A stretch of 15,601 nt of DNA from JAKLQR01 sp963753165 (GCA_963753165.1 CAVWBP010000025.1:1-15601); one strand, 5' to 3'. Positions 1 through 7,665 are shown, numbered from the stretch's first letter. The notes: generated by a model from the letters alone, not told the origin. A program made the numbers and translations.

Positions 1-64
1 TTATAGGAAGAGAAAGTCATGATCGTTTACAAAGGGAGTTTATTTTGATATCGAACACATCCCC

Positions 65-1561
65 TTAACGGACTGTACCGTGAAGGTGTTTCTCAAAAAT
101 CCTGCGGAAATGAAACCCGTAGATCGCAAGGGTGACGGCCTGCGGGAAGAGGCGCGGACGTTTAAATGCGGTCCAGAAGAGAAGCCTCCAGTAATGGAAC
201 CTCTCTTTCCCAATGATCCCAAGAACGACCACCGACCTGAAAAATGCAGCAAGGTGGTTGAAACGGAAATGAATCATTTTTTTCTGCGGGGGGATGTATT
301 CCCTCAGGAATGTCCTGACCCTTGCATAGTAGTGCCTGGGTGAATAGAGGGTGCTGAGTATCTTTTTGTAGCCGTCGATCAGTATGTCACAGTTCATCTT
401 GGGAATGAAATTGATCGAGAAATCGGTATTGTCCCCGGACGCTTCTTTCACCAGCCGCCGTTCTTTTTCAAGCCTGTTATAGAGCTGCGTACGCGGGAGC
501 GCATTGAGGAGGCCAACCATGGCCGTCACAACCCCGCTCTTCTGGATGAACCTGATCTGGGTATCGAAAATCGTGACGGGGTCGTTGTCAAAACCCACGA
601 TGAATCCCCCCTGTACTTCAAGGCCGGACTTCTGGATTTTCCTTACGCTGCCGAGAAGGTCGCGGTTCCTGTTCTGGAACTTGCTGCATTCTGCAAGGCT
701 CTGCTCATTCGGGGTTTCAATGCCAACGAAGACAATATCGAATCCCGCCCTCACCATCAACTGCATCAGGTCTTCATGATCAGACAGTTCGATGGACGCC
801 TGGGTTTCGAAGGAAAAAGGATGTTTTTTTCTCTCCATCCATTCGGCGATAGCAGGAAGGACCTCTTCCTTAAGCTTTTTCTTGTTTCCGATAAAATTAT
901 CGTCAACAAAGAACACTCCTCCCCTGAACCCACGCGCATAAATACTTTCGAGTTCCCTGATGACCTGGTCCTTGTCCTTTGTGCGCGGCGCCCTTCCGCA
1001 GAGCAGGGTGATGTCACAGAACTCACAGTTATAGGGGCACCCCCGTGAATACTGGATATTGATGGTAGCGTAGCGTTTTATGTTGATGAGCCTCCAGAGC
1101 GGTATGGGCGTAGTCCGTATGTCTGCCCATCGATCAGTGGTATAAAGATGGCCGGCACGGTCTTGTTCGAAATCTTCCAGAAAACGCGGCAGGGTGATTT
1201 CAGCCTCATTCAGCACCAGATGGTCAACCTCCGGGAATAGTTCATATTCGGTCGTAAAAAGAGGACCGCCGGCGACAATCCTTACGCCAACGGACTTGCA
1301 TCGTGCGATCACTTCTTTCACCGATTCCTTCTGCACAGACATTGCACTGAGAAAGACGATATCAGCCCATCTGAGGTGCTCTTCATGCAGAGTTTCCACG
1401 TTCATATCGACCAGCTTTTTCTCCCACGCTTCAGGAAGTATCGCACCAATAGTCAACAGGCCGAGAGGCGGACTGCTTGCCTTCTTCAATATAAATTTGA
1501 GGGCATGTTTAAAACTCCAGAAGGTGTCGGGGAATTTTGGATAGACGAGGAGGGCTTTCAT
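65..1561 (-). CDS. B12-binding radical SAM protein, DUF4070 family
   Basis: Predicted cytoplasmic iron-sulfur enzyme of about 498 residues. The N-terminal part (about 1-130) looks like a cobalamin-binding Rossmann domain but lacks the classical DxHxxG motif, having VDMNVE instead. The radical SAM core follows, with the cluster motif SRGCPYNCEFC (Cys175, Cys179, Cys182). The C-terminal 140 residues are basic and aromatic and fit DUF4070. The family includes the hopanoid methylase HpnP and many uncharacterised enzymes. No hopanoid gene is nearby, so the substrate is unknown. I chose the ATG at 1561 because MKALLVYPKFP is the usual family N-terminus; the frame can be extended to a TTG at 1612, but that extension has no support. 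A PilZ gene ends 43 nt upstream with no terminator between, so the two are probably cotranscribed. The frame is intact. Confidence 0.9.
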   Translation of the reverse strand: MKALLVYPKFPDTFWSFKHALKFILKKASSPPLGLLTIGAILPEAWEKKLVDMNVETLHEEHLRWADIVFLSAMSVQKESVKEVIARCKSVGVRIVAGGPLFTTEYELFPEVDHLVLNEAEITLPRFLEDFEQDRAGHLYTTDRWADIRTTPIPLWRLINIKRYATINIQYSRGCPYNCEFCDITLLCGRAPRTKDKDQVIRELESIYARGFRGGVFFVDDNFIGNKKKLKEEVLPAIAEWMERKKHPFSFETQASIELSDHEDLMQLMVRAGFDIVFVGIETPNEQSLAECSKFQNRNRDLLGSVRKIQKSGLEVQGGFIVGFDNDPVTIFDTQIRFIQKSGVVTAMVGLLNALPRTQLYNRLEKERRLVKEASGDNTDFSINFIPKMNCDILIDGYKKILSTLYSPRHYYARVRTFLREYIPPQKKMIHFRFNHLAAFFRSVVVLGIIGKERFHYWRLLFWTAFKRPRLFPQAVTLAIYGFHFRRIFEKHLHGTVR

Positions 1562-1604
1562 TATGCGTTTCTCATAAATGTTGTCCGTACTGATAAGGTC
1601 ATCA

Positions 1605-1940
1605 CTAAGCAATTAAAATCTTATCCTTTACAAATTTCTGATACTCAAGTGAAGGAAAATTGATCCCTATACCGACAGTTTCTACTCCACTAACGAGGCA
1701 CATTGTATGCCTTACGACAACACCTTCAAATATAGAAGTTTCATCTCTGAGGGATAGAGTTAATTTAATATGAGTGCCTATAGGAGGCGGTAGACGTCGC
1801 GGGATAAGAACACCGTGTTCTGAAATATCAATAGTTCTAATTTCATAGGTTTTACCTTCATATTCTAATGCTATCCGAAATCTCTTCTCATACCGTGGAC
1901 TTCTTCGTCTCTGAATGCCGCCATACCTGCCTTTTGTCAC
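1605..1940 (-). CDS. single-domain PilZ protein (c-di-GMP receptor)
   Basis: A 111-residue protein made almost wholly of one PilZ domain. It has the N-terminal arginine motif RRRSPR (R12xxxR16) and the D-I-S-E-H-G motif at about residues 38-43, the two elements that bind c-di-GMP in the family. Starts at GTG; GAGGTG lies 8 nt upstream as ribosome binding site. A seven-codon ORF (1960 to 1937) ends in a TGA overlapping this GTG. The radical SAM gene lies 43 nt downstream on the same strand, suggesting an operon in which c-di-GMP might influence that enzyme or its product; this is inference. The PilZ assignment is firm; the target is unknown. Confidence 0.88.
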   Translation of the reverse strand: MTKGRYGGIQRRRSPRYEKRFRIALEYEGKTYEIRTIDISEHGVLIPRRLPPPIGTHIKLTLSLRDETSIFEGVVVRHTMCLVSGVETVGIGINFPSLEYQKFVKDKILIA

Positions 1941-2058
1941 AATCCTGTCACCTCGTTCATTATCTGCTGGTTGTACTTACCATACTTTTACCAAAAGCAA
2001 CAACTGCGCCTGACAGGAAGAAATATTAAGCATACTATGAGAGCTTTCGCAGGTGAGT

Positions 2059-2361
2059 TTAACAAAAGGTATTAGTAAGCACATTAGCCTGTGAAAAAGA
2101 TAACCCTGTTTTGACGGCAAGATCATCAGATTTTTCAACCCAGACTACAGAAGCGGTCTCAGAAGGCAACGGTATCGGGAAGATGTTCTTTATTGCTATC
2201 TCCTGTCCTTCAGCAAGAGGATGAGAGGTAAGGAGACACAGGCCGGAGTTGCTGATATTGACTGCAACACCTTCACAAAACATGGCAGATTGAAAAGAAT
2301 CTACCACATATTCAATCGGGCAGGAAATATCAAAACGCTCTTGTCTTCTCTGATCGAACAT
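2059..2361 (-). CDS. second single-domain PilZ protein
   Basis: About 100 residues from the ATG at 2361, which has AGGA 7 nt upstream. The open frame extends 20 codons further (to 2421), but the family domain begins right after MFDQRRQERF, so the short form is preferred. The two c-di-GMP-binding elements are visible: R5xxxR9 and N35-I-S37-N-S-G40. The rest is a short beta-barrel sequence ending near the C-terminus, with no added output domain. It is only distantly similar to the PilZ protein encoded 118 nt downstream, so this is not a recent duplication. A TTGACA-type promoter lies just upstream, and further upstream is a GC-rich hairpin-forming stretch that may be part of a longer leader. 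Confidence 0.85.
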   Translation of the reverse strand: MFDQRRQERFDISCPIEYVVDSFQSAMFCEGVAVNISNSGLCLLTSHPLAEGQEIAIKNIFPIPLPSETASVVWVEKSDDLAVKTGLSFSQANVLTNTFC

Positions 2362-2418
2362 CTTTGTTCCTGCTGCTAAAATTTTACTGCGAGGGAAAAC
2401 CCCCTTCCCTCTTATTAT

Positions 2419-2447
2419 CAAATATCAAATTACAATTCTTTTGTCAA
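2419..2447 (-). promoter_or_regulatory. sigma70-type promoter for the 2361 PilZ gene
   Basis: Reading the minus strand, a perfect TTGACA (2442-2447) is followed after 17 nt by TATTTG (2419-2424). The predicted start is about 50 nt before the PilZ ATG. A second possible promoter with an extended -10 (TGCTACAAT, near 2597-2605) lies upstream and would make a leader of about 230 nt. Confidence 0.5.
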
Positions 2448-2545
2448 GTGGCGTGGAAGGTGAACGCTCCATTGGCTATAACCCACCGGGGCTATGAGTT
2501 CTTTTTCCCATGGAACCAATGTCCCCCTGGTTTGGCATTTCTCTC
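2440..2545 (-). other. GC-rich hairpin-forming intergenic segment, possible structured leader or degenerate repeat
   Basis: This stretch is clearly richer in G and C than its AT-rich flanks. On the minus strand CATTGG (2516-2521) pairs with CCAATG (2470-2475), enclosing a small hairpin UUCC-AUG-GGAA and an AACUC/GGGUU hairpin, which gives a three-way-junction layout. It matches none of the riboswitch consensuses I know; the conserved GCAAA elements of the c-di-GMP-I riboswitch are absent. It could be a 5' leader from the upstream promoter, a dispersed repeat, or remains of a mobile element. A 20-codon frame beginning MPNQGDIGSMGK also crosses it. Confidence 0.35.
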
Positions 2546-2686
2546 TATAGATATTTTCTCTTGAAAAAGCAGATACTTACCACTATCCATTTCCGATTGT
2601 AGCATACACGCTTACAAAAAATAGCAACGTCAGTTTCTTCAGGAATCAGTTACGTTAGGGGTTCGGCTTTCCTTACGGCGAATGTG

Positions 2687-2839
2687 TTAATACTCCGGCA
2701 AATAAATACTTAAAACTCCGTGTTTGTCATTCCCCGACTTGACCGGACAATCCAGATCTTTTCAATAGGTTCTGGATTGTCCGGTCAAGCCGGACAATGA
2801 CAAAAATAGATTTAAAGTATTTATTTGCCGGGGTAATAA
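2687..2839. repeat. 153-bp nested inverted repeat (MITE- or REP-like element)
   Basis: The outer arms are about 25 bp: TTAATACTCCGGCAAATAAA at the left and its near-perfect complement ending at 2839, with few mismatches. Inside is a second inverted repeat: 2723-2756 and 2771-2804, 34 bp with three mismatches and a 14-nt spacer, containing CTTGACCGGACAATCCAGA. It codes for nothing. The end of the membrane-protein gene at 2843 lies directly beside it, so on the minus strand its transcript would form a very long hairpin. Elements with a TCATTCCC...GAATCCAG core are common dispersed intergenic repeats in environmental bacteria; this copy looks like that class. Confidence 0.8.
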
Positions 2840-2842
2840 TCA

Positions 2843-3046
2843 TTACATATTGTATGAGCTTCTCGATAACACAACACCAAAATATACAGATGCAACTCCG
2901 GCAATAATATATGCGATGGGAGTTAGTTTCTTTACGGACTCGTCTCTCCTCACCAGGGATACAATGCCTGCAATGAATGCAATCAGCCCGACGAAAACAA
3001 TGTTAAGTCCAATAACAAGAGTGAAAATATTATTAAGAGAACCCAT
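2843..3046 (-). CDS. small two-helix membrane protein
   Basis: A 67-residue protein with two hydrophobic helices (about 8-31 and 43-60) separated by a short charged loop RRDESVKK. The positive loop suggests that both ends face outward and the loop is cytoplasmic. The ATG at 3046 has AAGGA 7 nt upstream, and a perfect TATAAT (3098-3103) lies about 50 nt further up. I do not recognise the family. The gene ends beside a long palindromic repeat that could act as its transcript end. It is one of three small membrane-protein genes in a row on this strand; they are separated by gaps and not obviously one operon. Confidence 0.7.
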   Translation of the reverse strand: MGSLNNIFTLVIGLNIVFVGLIAFIAGIVSLVRRDESVKKLTPIAYIIAGVASVYFGVVLSRSSYNM

Positions 3047-3097
3047 TTAGTATCCTTGAGAAATGGAATCCAACGATTATTGTATGTAGTCTGTCCC

Positions 3098-3103
3098 ATT
3101 ATA
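3098..3103 (-). promoter_or_regulatory. -10 element upstream of the 3046 membrane-protein gene
   Basis: A perfect TATAAT on the minus strand, about 50 nt before the ATG at 3046. No good TTGACA-like element stands at 16-18 nt; TTGAGT is present only 11 nt away. Hence only moderate support. Confidence 0.35.
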
Positions 3104-3151
3104 AGAGAGAAACTCAAGAAAGATTTCATGAAAGATATCTATCGCTAAAAC

Positions 3152-3517
3152 TCACGCTTTCGCGATTTTCCCGATTGCTACCTTAGATGTCTCCGCCTGC
3201 AAGGTATCTATAAGCTCGAAACCGCGCTCCTGCAAATTGTTCACATGCCATTCGTTGCAATTGACTCCAACAAAAATATAAACGCCAAGCTCTAAGAGAA
3301 GCACCATCACAAAGGTTTGTGGGTTATCAAAAAACATTTCGATTGAAGCAAGCAGAATGATGCTGGAGACAACGATAAGCGCATGCCCCCAAAGTTTCTT
3401 TATTAAGAGCCAAAGAACAGCAAATAAGAACCCCGGCCATGAGAACCCTACCTTCACAGCCTGATAACCCAGAGCAGGATGCTTAAAAACCTTGAAAGTT
3501 TTCATTTTTTTCAACAT
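3152..3517 (-). CDS. DUF2628 family membrane protein
   Basis: About 121 residues. The N-terminal segment, FKVFKHP...YQAVKVGFSWPGFLF, is the recognisable DUF2628 signature: a short cytosolic stretch followed by hydrophobic helices (about 27-39, 45-58 and 68-84). The tail reads NNLQERGFELIDTLQAETS, amphipathic and probably cytosolic, and typical of the family. No biochemical function is known for DUF2628. The start is uncertain between ATG 3517 and the ATG at 3505; neither has a strong ribosome binding site. The gene stands alone, more than 100 nt from its neighbours on both sides. Confidence 0.75.
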   Translation of the reverse strand: MLKKMKTFKVFKHPALGYQAVKVGFSWPGFLFAVLWLLIKKLWGHALIVVSSIILLASIEMFFDNPQTFVMVLLLELGVYIFVGVNCNEWHVNNLQERGFELIDTLQAETSKVAIGKIAKA

Positions 3518-3633
3518 TTGCTTCTGTGTAATCCCTTCTTCCCCATACTGGACATAATTCTTAGTTTAAAACATACCTTGATTTTGAGGCCAATTCAATT
3601 GTCTTCTTCAGGAAGGAATCTTTTTTTGTTTAA

Positions 3634-3653
3634 CCTTCATGGAAGCATGAAGG
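3634..3653. other. perfect 8-bp stem-loop downstream of the 3851 gene
   Basis: CCTTCATG-GAAG-CATGAAGG, a perfect stem with a 4-nt loop, 12 nt after the stop codon at 3666. On the minus strand it is followed by TTAAACAAAAAAAG, not a run of T, so it is not a canonical intrinsic terminator in that direction. It may still stabilise the transcript end. Confidence 0.45.
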
Positions 3654-3665
3654 CGGATATTGTTC

Positions 3666-3851
3666 TTACTTGCGGGATTCTCGCCACAGCATCAACGCAA
3701 ACCCTGATGCAATTAAAAAACCGGGAACACTTATCCATAGAGGCAAAATCATTCCGTTTATGATAACTTCCCAGCCAAAGAACAGCCGGAGAAGATGTAT
3801 CAAGGCAATAAGCGAGAACACGATAACCGCAATAGTTGCGAATGGTTTCAT
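3666..3851 (-). CDS. small two-helix membrane protein
   Basis: 61 residues with two clear hydrophobic helices (about 5-25 and 33-56) and a basic tail, WRESRK. The ATG at 3851 is fixed by a strong ribosome binding site (AAGGAGG, about 9 nt away), and an extended -10 promoter lies about 75 nt upstream. The sequence, with GW between the helices and a C-terminal arginine-rich end, resembles many uncharacterised small inner-membrane proteins. I cannot assign a family. A 78-codon open frame overlaps it in another phase, but its product is not protein-like and it is rejected. Confidence 0.75.
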   Translation of the reverse strand: MKPFATIAVIVFSLIALIHLLRLFFGWEVIINGMILPLWISVPGFLIASGFALMLWRESRK

Positions 3852-3925
3852 GATTCGCGCCCTCCTTTTTCATAACGCAGTAAATATTGCCTGTTTATTT
3901 CCCTTTGTACCCTGTTGTTTTAAGG

Positions 3926-3954
3926 AGTATAGCACAGGTGCGGAGAACAGGAAG
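3926..3954 (-). promoter_or_regulatory. extended -10 promoter for the 3851 gene
   Basis: On the minus strand, TGTGCTATACT contains an extended -10 (TGC before TATACT, 3926-3931). The -35 region, CTTCCT or TTCCTG, is weak, as is usual with extended -10 promoters. The position fits the 61-residue membrane-protein gene downstream. Confidence 0.45.
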
Positions 3955-3995
3955 AATTAATAGTCGGTGTCCCTATTTTACCTATCCAACAGATA

Positions 3996-5967
3996 TTACT
4001 GAATTTGGGTTAAAGATAATTTTGTTTTTATGTATTCTGTGAATTTACAAGAGTACAGTAGATCTTCCTTCTTCAAGAGTTGTATGAATGAATTCGGTGT
4101 CATTGGCTCACTCAACAAAAAACCTTGTATCCCATCACTGCCTTGTTCCTGAAGATATGTTAACTGCTCATGAGTTTCTACTCCTTCAGCAATAACCTTC
4201 AGATTGAGAGTACGTGCCAGTGATATAATGGCTCTTATGATTGCTCTGTCGTCAGAATTCGATATGATATCCCGCACAAAAGACCGGTCAATTTTCAAGG
4301 TATCTATAGGCAACCGTTTTAAATATCCGAGCGAGGAATATCCTTTGCCGAAATCATCAATTGCAATCCTCACCCCTGTAGCTTTTAACTCATTGAGAGT
4401 ATTGAATGTTATTTCTGTTGGTTCCATAAGAATGCTCTCTGTAAGCTCCAACTCAAGGTATTGCGGTTCCAAATCCGTATCGAGCAGCGTCTGAGCTACA
4501 GATTCCACAAAATTTTTCTGTTTAAACTGCACACCGGATATATTTACGGTAACGTATATTGGCGGAAACCCGGCAAGTTGCCAGGCTTTGTTCTGTTCAC
4601 AGGCTGCCTTGAGCACCCAATTTCCAATCGGTATAATTAGACCACTTTCCTCTGCTATTGGAATAAATGTATCAGGCAAAAGCATTCCCCTTTCAGGGTG
4701 TATCCACCTTATCAAGGCTTCCACGCCGATAATCTTACCTGTCGAACTGTCATATTGCGGCTGATAATATAATTGAAAATCTTCCTTGTCTATGGCGCTT
4801 CTCAGGCTGCTCTCCAGGGAAAATCGTTCCAGGGCTTCGATATTCATATGCTCTGAGAAGAATTGGTAACTGATTTCCCCCTTTTTCTTTTGCATGATAC
4901 ATTGCTGTATCCGCATTTTTCAAAAGAGTATCAACATCCTGCCCATCATCAGGATATAATGCTATGCCGATGCTCGTCGAAATAAATATCACACGGTTCT
5001 CTATGTGAAAAGGTTGTGAGAAAAGATCAACAATACGCTGTGCTACTCTGCTGGCATCCTGGGCTTCCTTTATTTCTCTTAGTAATAGGGTAAATTCATC
5101 ACCACCAAGACGAGCTATAGTGGTTTCTAAATCATCTTCTTCGACACGGGAAAGGGTATCAATGCTGCGTATACTTTTTTCCAGGCGATCAGAAACAGAC
5201 TGCAAAAACTTATCTCCAAAATTATGGCCAAATGCATCATTGATACGCTTAAAATCATCTAAATCAAGATAAATTATCGCTAATAATTTTTTGTATTTTT
5301 CTGCATATAAAATCGCCTGATTCAAACGATCTTTGAATAAATAGCGATTCGGCAGATTGTGTGAGAACATCAAAATATGCCATTTGGGCGATTTGTTCTT
5401 CAGCTCTCTTCTGTGCCGTGATATCGCGAAAACTCCAGACTCTGCCAACACATTTTTCTTCTATTCTCTGAGGCCTTGAATACCGTTCAAAGATTCTGCC
5501 ATCCTTGAATTGCAGCAAGTCATAGCTTTCCGCATCCGGTTGTGCATATAATTCCTGTACTTTTTTTATAAAACCATCAGGGTCCTGGAGTTGATCCAAA
5601 ACAAAACTGAGTGCTGCGGAATCATCCCGTGAATCGACAATATATGAAGGGATATGCCACATATCTATGAATTTCTTATTAAAACTGGTTATTTTCCCTG
5701 TCAAATCAACAACGAGTATGCCATCTCTGGTAGATTCAATTGTTGCATTGAGGAGTGATAGGGTTTTTTTGAGTTCTGTCGTTTGCTATGAGTAACTCCT
5801 GAGAACTGAGATCAAGAGACCGCTCAAGCATATTTCTGTCAATATCTGATTGAATATACGCATTATTTATAGCAGCAAAAATTTCCTGCAATTCCTTTGG
5901 AAGAGGAGACGACTCGACCCAAATATTTCTTAAGCTGACGTTTAAGGAGGCTATGTATGTTTTCCAT
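3996..5967 (-). pseudogene. PAS-GGDEF-EAL c-di-GMP turnover protein, frameshifted
   Basis: Restored length is about 655 residues. The N-terminus (MENIHSLLKRQLKKYLG, then MLERSLDLSSQELLIAN) is the helical linker usual in proteins partnered with FIST sensors. A PAS domain follows (about 5750-5390), then GGDEF with intact RLGGDEF (about 5080-5115) and no I-site RxxD at the usual place. The EAL domain carries EALIRW, ELTES, DDFGKGYSSL, KIDRSFV and AEGVET, so both active sites look functional. Four single-base insertions break the frame, near 5916-5920, 5779-5781, 5359-5363 and 4868-4869; removing them gives one continuous frame of 656 codons. The start ATG lies 2 nt after the FIST stop, implying translational coupling. 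Either the gene has recently decayed or the assembly has errors; the conserved motifs favour errors or very recent decay. Confidence 0.88.
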
Positions 5968-5969
5968 GG

Positions 5970-7108
5970 TTATTTTTCAGAAAGAACAGTAATTGTCATT
6001 GTCTGATTATGCAATGCACAGATGCCACCTTGATTGAAAGGCGATAATTCTCCGTATGAATAAAAACCTGTCATTACAGTCTTTTCACCTAAAATATCAC
6101 GAACCCCTTCAATCTCCTCTTCAGTCCTCTGCTTGAGAATCATTTTTCTCCCGACACAACTGATGAGAATGGCCAGTTCAGGAGAGAATGAGCCGATTGC
6201 TTCATAACTTTTTGTTGCTGCCCCGATTGCACCGTCAATTAGTCTGTCAAAGTTTGCTTTCATTAAACGGGCATAAGACCCTCAGGAACATCTCCGGCAA
6301 ACGTCATGCTTTGGTCTTCTTCATTTACTGAAAGAATAGTTCTGACGACACTTGTCTGGCTGTCTTTTGTCCGAAGACTCAGGGGAAAGAGAAGCCCTGT
6401 AGCAGGGAGTCCTGCAGCTTGTTCCCCCAGATATAATTTGTACAGTTCTAAGGCTGACTTGCCGTCCAGTTCATAGAGTATATTCCCTTTTGACTTTGTT
6501 ATTAATCTCTCAGGACCAAAAGGATCCCAACCCCCTTGAGAACCATATCCAATTCTCAATGTATCTGCCATACAAACCAAACGCAGCAACCATTTTATTC
6601 TGAGGGTAGCCGTCCCAACAGACGAGTGTCTCTTGAAATCGTTCCCCATCTCCTGCAAGACCGCCTGTTATCGAGACTTCTGCCGGAAGAATTTCAGTCA
6701 GCCCTCTTACCAGATCACTTCCATTTACATAGATTCCATCCGAGAGAACTATGACATGTCTCAGGCCGTTTGTCTCGAGAGACTGAGCAAGAAGCTGCCC
6801 TGCCCGATAACTATCGATAGTTGGGCTTAACGCAATCTGGGCTCCCTGAATTCTGGTAGATTCAAAGCTGATCGCGGTCAAAACAAATGCATTATCAGTA
6901 ACCTGTGTCCCGGCAATTTCACCTGCTGTTGAACATCCACAAAAATGGGCATTCGGATAAGCTTGTTTCATCTCCTCACAGAGAATATTCTTTTTAATAT
7001 TTGAGTGGAGCCAAAGAAGAGCACCAATTGTACTGTTTCGTCTGTTTTCCCTGATAACTCAGGAATCCATCCCTTTTCTGCTGTCCATATTTTTTGATGT
7101 ATTTTCAT
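5970..7108 (-). pseudogene. FIST-domain sensory protein, frameshifted
   Basis: Restored product is about 379 residues, normal for stand-alone FIST proteins, which are thought to sense small ligands such as amino acids. FIST_N is recognisable from FCGCSTAGEI, VLSDGIYVNGSDLVRGL and SITGGLAGDGERF. The C-terminal part has GYGSQGGWDPFGPERLIT, DGKSALELY and RLMKANFDRLIDGA, then SFSPELAILISCVGRKMIL and the closing GFYSYGELSP. Three indels split it: one A missing from the A-run (T5 at 6991-6995 on the plus strand), an extra base at 6566, and one base missing near 6273-6277. The net shift restores 380 codons. The ATG at 7108 has AAGGA 5 nt upstream. It is directly followed by the PAS-GGDEF-EAL gene, its likely signalling partner. 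Confidence 0.87.
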
Positions 7109-7156
7109 AATTTCCTTACTACCTATATAATATAATTATTTTGGATAAACGTACAT

Positions 7157-7170
7157 CCTACCCGGGTAGG
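7157..7170. promoter_or_regulatory. perfect 14-bp palindrome between divergent genes, candidate operator
   Basis: CCTACCCGGGTAGG is fully self-complementary and GC-rich inside a very AT-rich 108-bp divergent intergenic region. It lies about 49 nt from the FIST start and 46 nt from the plus-strand start, so a bound regulator could affect both promoters. No known operator consensus is claimed. Confidence 0.5.
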
Positions 7171-7202
7171 GTGAATATTCTCTTGAATAATTCATGTAGA
7201 TA

Positions 7203-7208
7203 TATAAT
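7203..7208 (+). promoter_or_regulatory. -10 box giving a nearly leaderless transcript
   Basis: A perfect TATAAT ends 8 nt before the ATG at 7217. Transcription from it would start at about 7215, so the mRNA would have at most one or two leader bases, consistent with the absence of any Shine-Dalgarno sequence there. A TTGAAT lies 14 nt upstream, a short spacer, so the -35 element is doubtful. Confidence 0.45.
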
Positions 7209-7216
7209 ACTATGTT

Positions 7217-7585
7217 ATGAGAAAAGAACTTCAGGTACTGGAATATAAAGGGGTAAAAATACTCTTCCTTGATTTCTCTCATTGCACCAGCAAAGAGGAA
7301 TTCATTCCAATCATAGACGCTGCAAAACAGTGGCTTCAAAATAAGGACCCTAAGTCTGTTTTAACCTTAACAGATTTAACAGATGCCCACTTTAATGCAG
7401 AAATTATCAATCTTATGAAAGAACTCACTTTGCATAATAAACCATATGTAAAAGCAGGAGCTATCGTAGGAATTACAAGACCTCTCATGAAGCTGGCGTA
7501 TAACGCCGTTATGGCTTTCTCCAAAAGGACTTTGCCCATATTCGACACCCACGATCAGGCAAAGGAGTGGCTGATAAATCAATAG
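7217..7585 (+). CDS. small STAS/SpoIIAA-like protein (tentative)
   Basis: 122 residues and the only convincing plus-strand gene. The predicted pattern alternates strands and helices: VKILFLDFSHC, then EEFIPIIDAAKQWL, VLTLTDLTDAHF, a helix, AGAIVGITRPLMKLAYNAVMAF and a final DTHDQAKEWLIN. It is soluble, with no signal peptide. The layout resembles STAS or SpoIIAA-like proteins, but no motif proves this. The start has no ribosome binding site, and TATAAT lies 8 nt before it, so translation may be leaderless. The gene is transcribed away from the FIST/GGDEF-EAL pair across a short region with a palindrome, which suggests shared control and perhaps a role in the same signalling pathway. A bidirectional terminator follows 48 nt after the stop. 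Confidence 0.75.
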   Translation: MRKELQVLEYKGVKILFLDFSHCTSKEEFIPIIDAAKQWLQNKDPKSVLTLTDLTDAHFNAEIINLMKELTLHNKPYVKAGAIVGITRPLMKLAYNAVMAFSKRTLPIFDTHDQAKEWLINQ

Positions 7586-7626
7586 TACCGGCTGGGTATT
7601 TTTATAAATTTATATTCGACACCCAC

Positions 7627-7665
7627 AAAAAAAGGGCGGGATTGGCTCCCGCCCTTTTCTCTTTT
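7627..7665. terminator. bidirectional intrinsic terminator
   Basis: GGGCGGGA (7634-7641), a TTGGC loop, then TCCCGCCC (7647-7654), with an A-run before it and TTTTCTCTTTT after it. It lies between two convergent genes and would stop transcription from both. Confidence 0.9.

Noticed and set aside
1..64. Start of another minus-strand gene at the left edge (ATG at 18-20)
   Set aside because: No ribosome binding site and too few codons in the window to judge.
1194..1544. 116-codon plus-strand frame inside the radical SAM gene
   Set aside because: It lies antisense to a well-conserved enzyme, has no start context and its protein shows no domain.
1562..1612. TTG extension of the radical SAM gene
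   Set aside because: Adds 17 residues with no family resemblance; the ATG at 1561 begins the conserved MKALLVYP.
2440..2545. c-di-GMP-I (GEMM) riboswitch before a PilZ gene
   Set aside because: The conserved GCAAA elements and tetraloop layout are absent.
3634..3653. Stem-loop as a transcription terminator
   Set aside because: No run of T on the relevant strand; listed only as a stem-loop.
3959..3977. AATAG...CTATT inverted repeat with GGTGTCCCTATT, like a REP/RAYT-associated signal
   Set aside because: Only 5-bp arms in one copy; I cannot show that it is a repeat in this genome.
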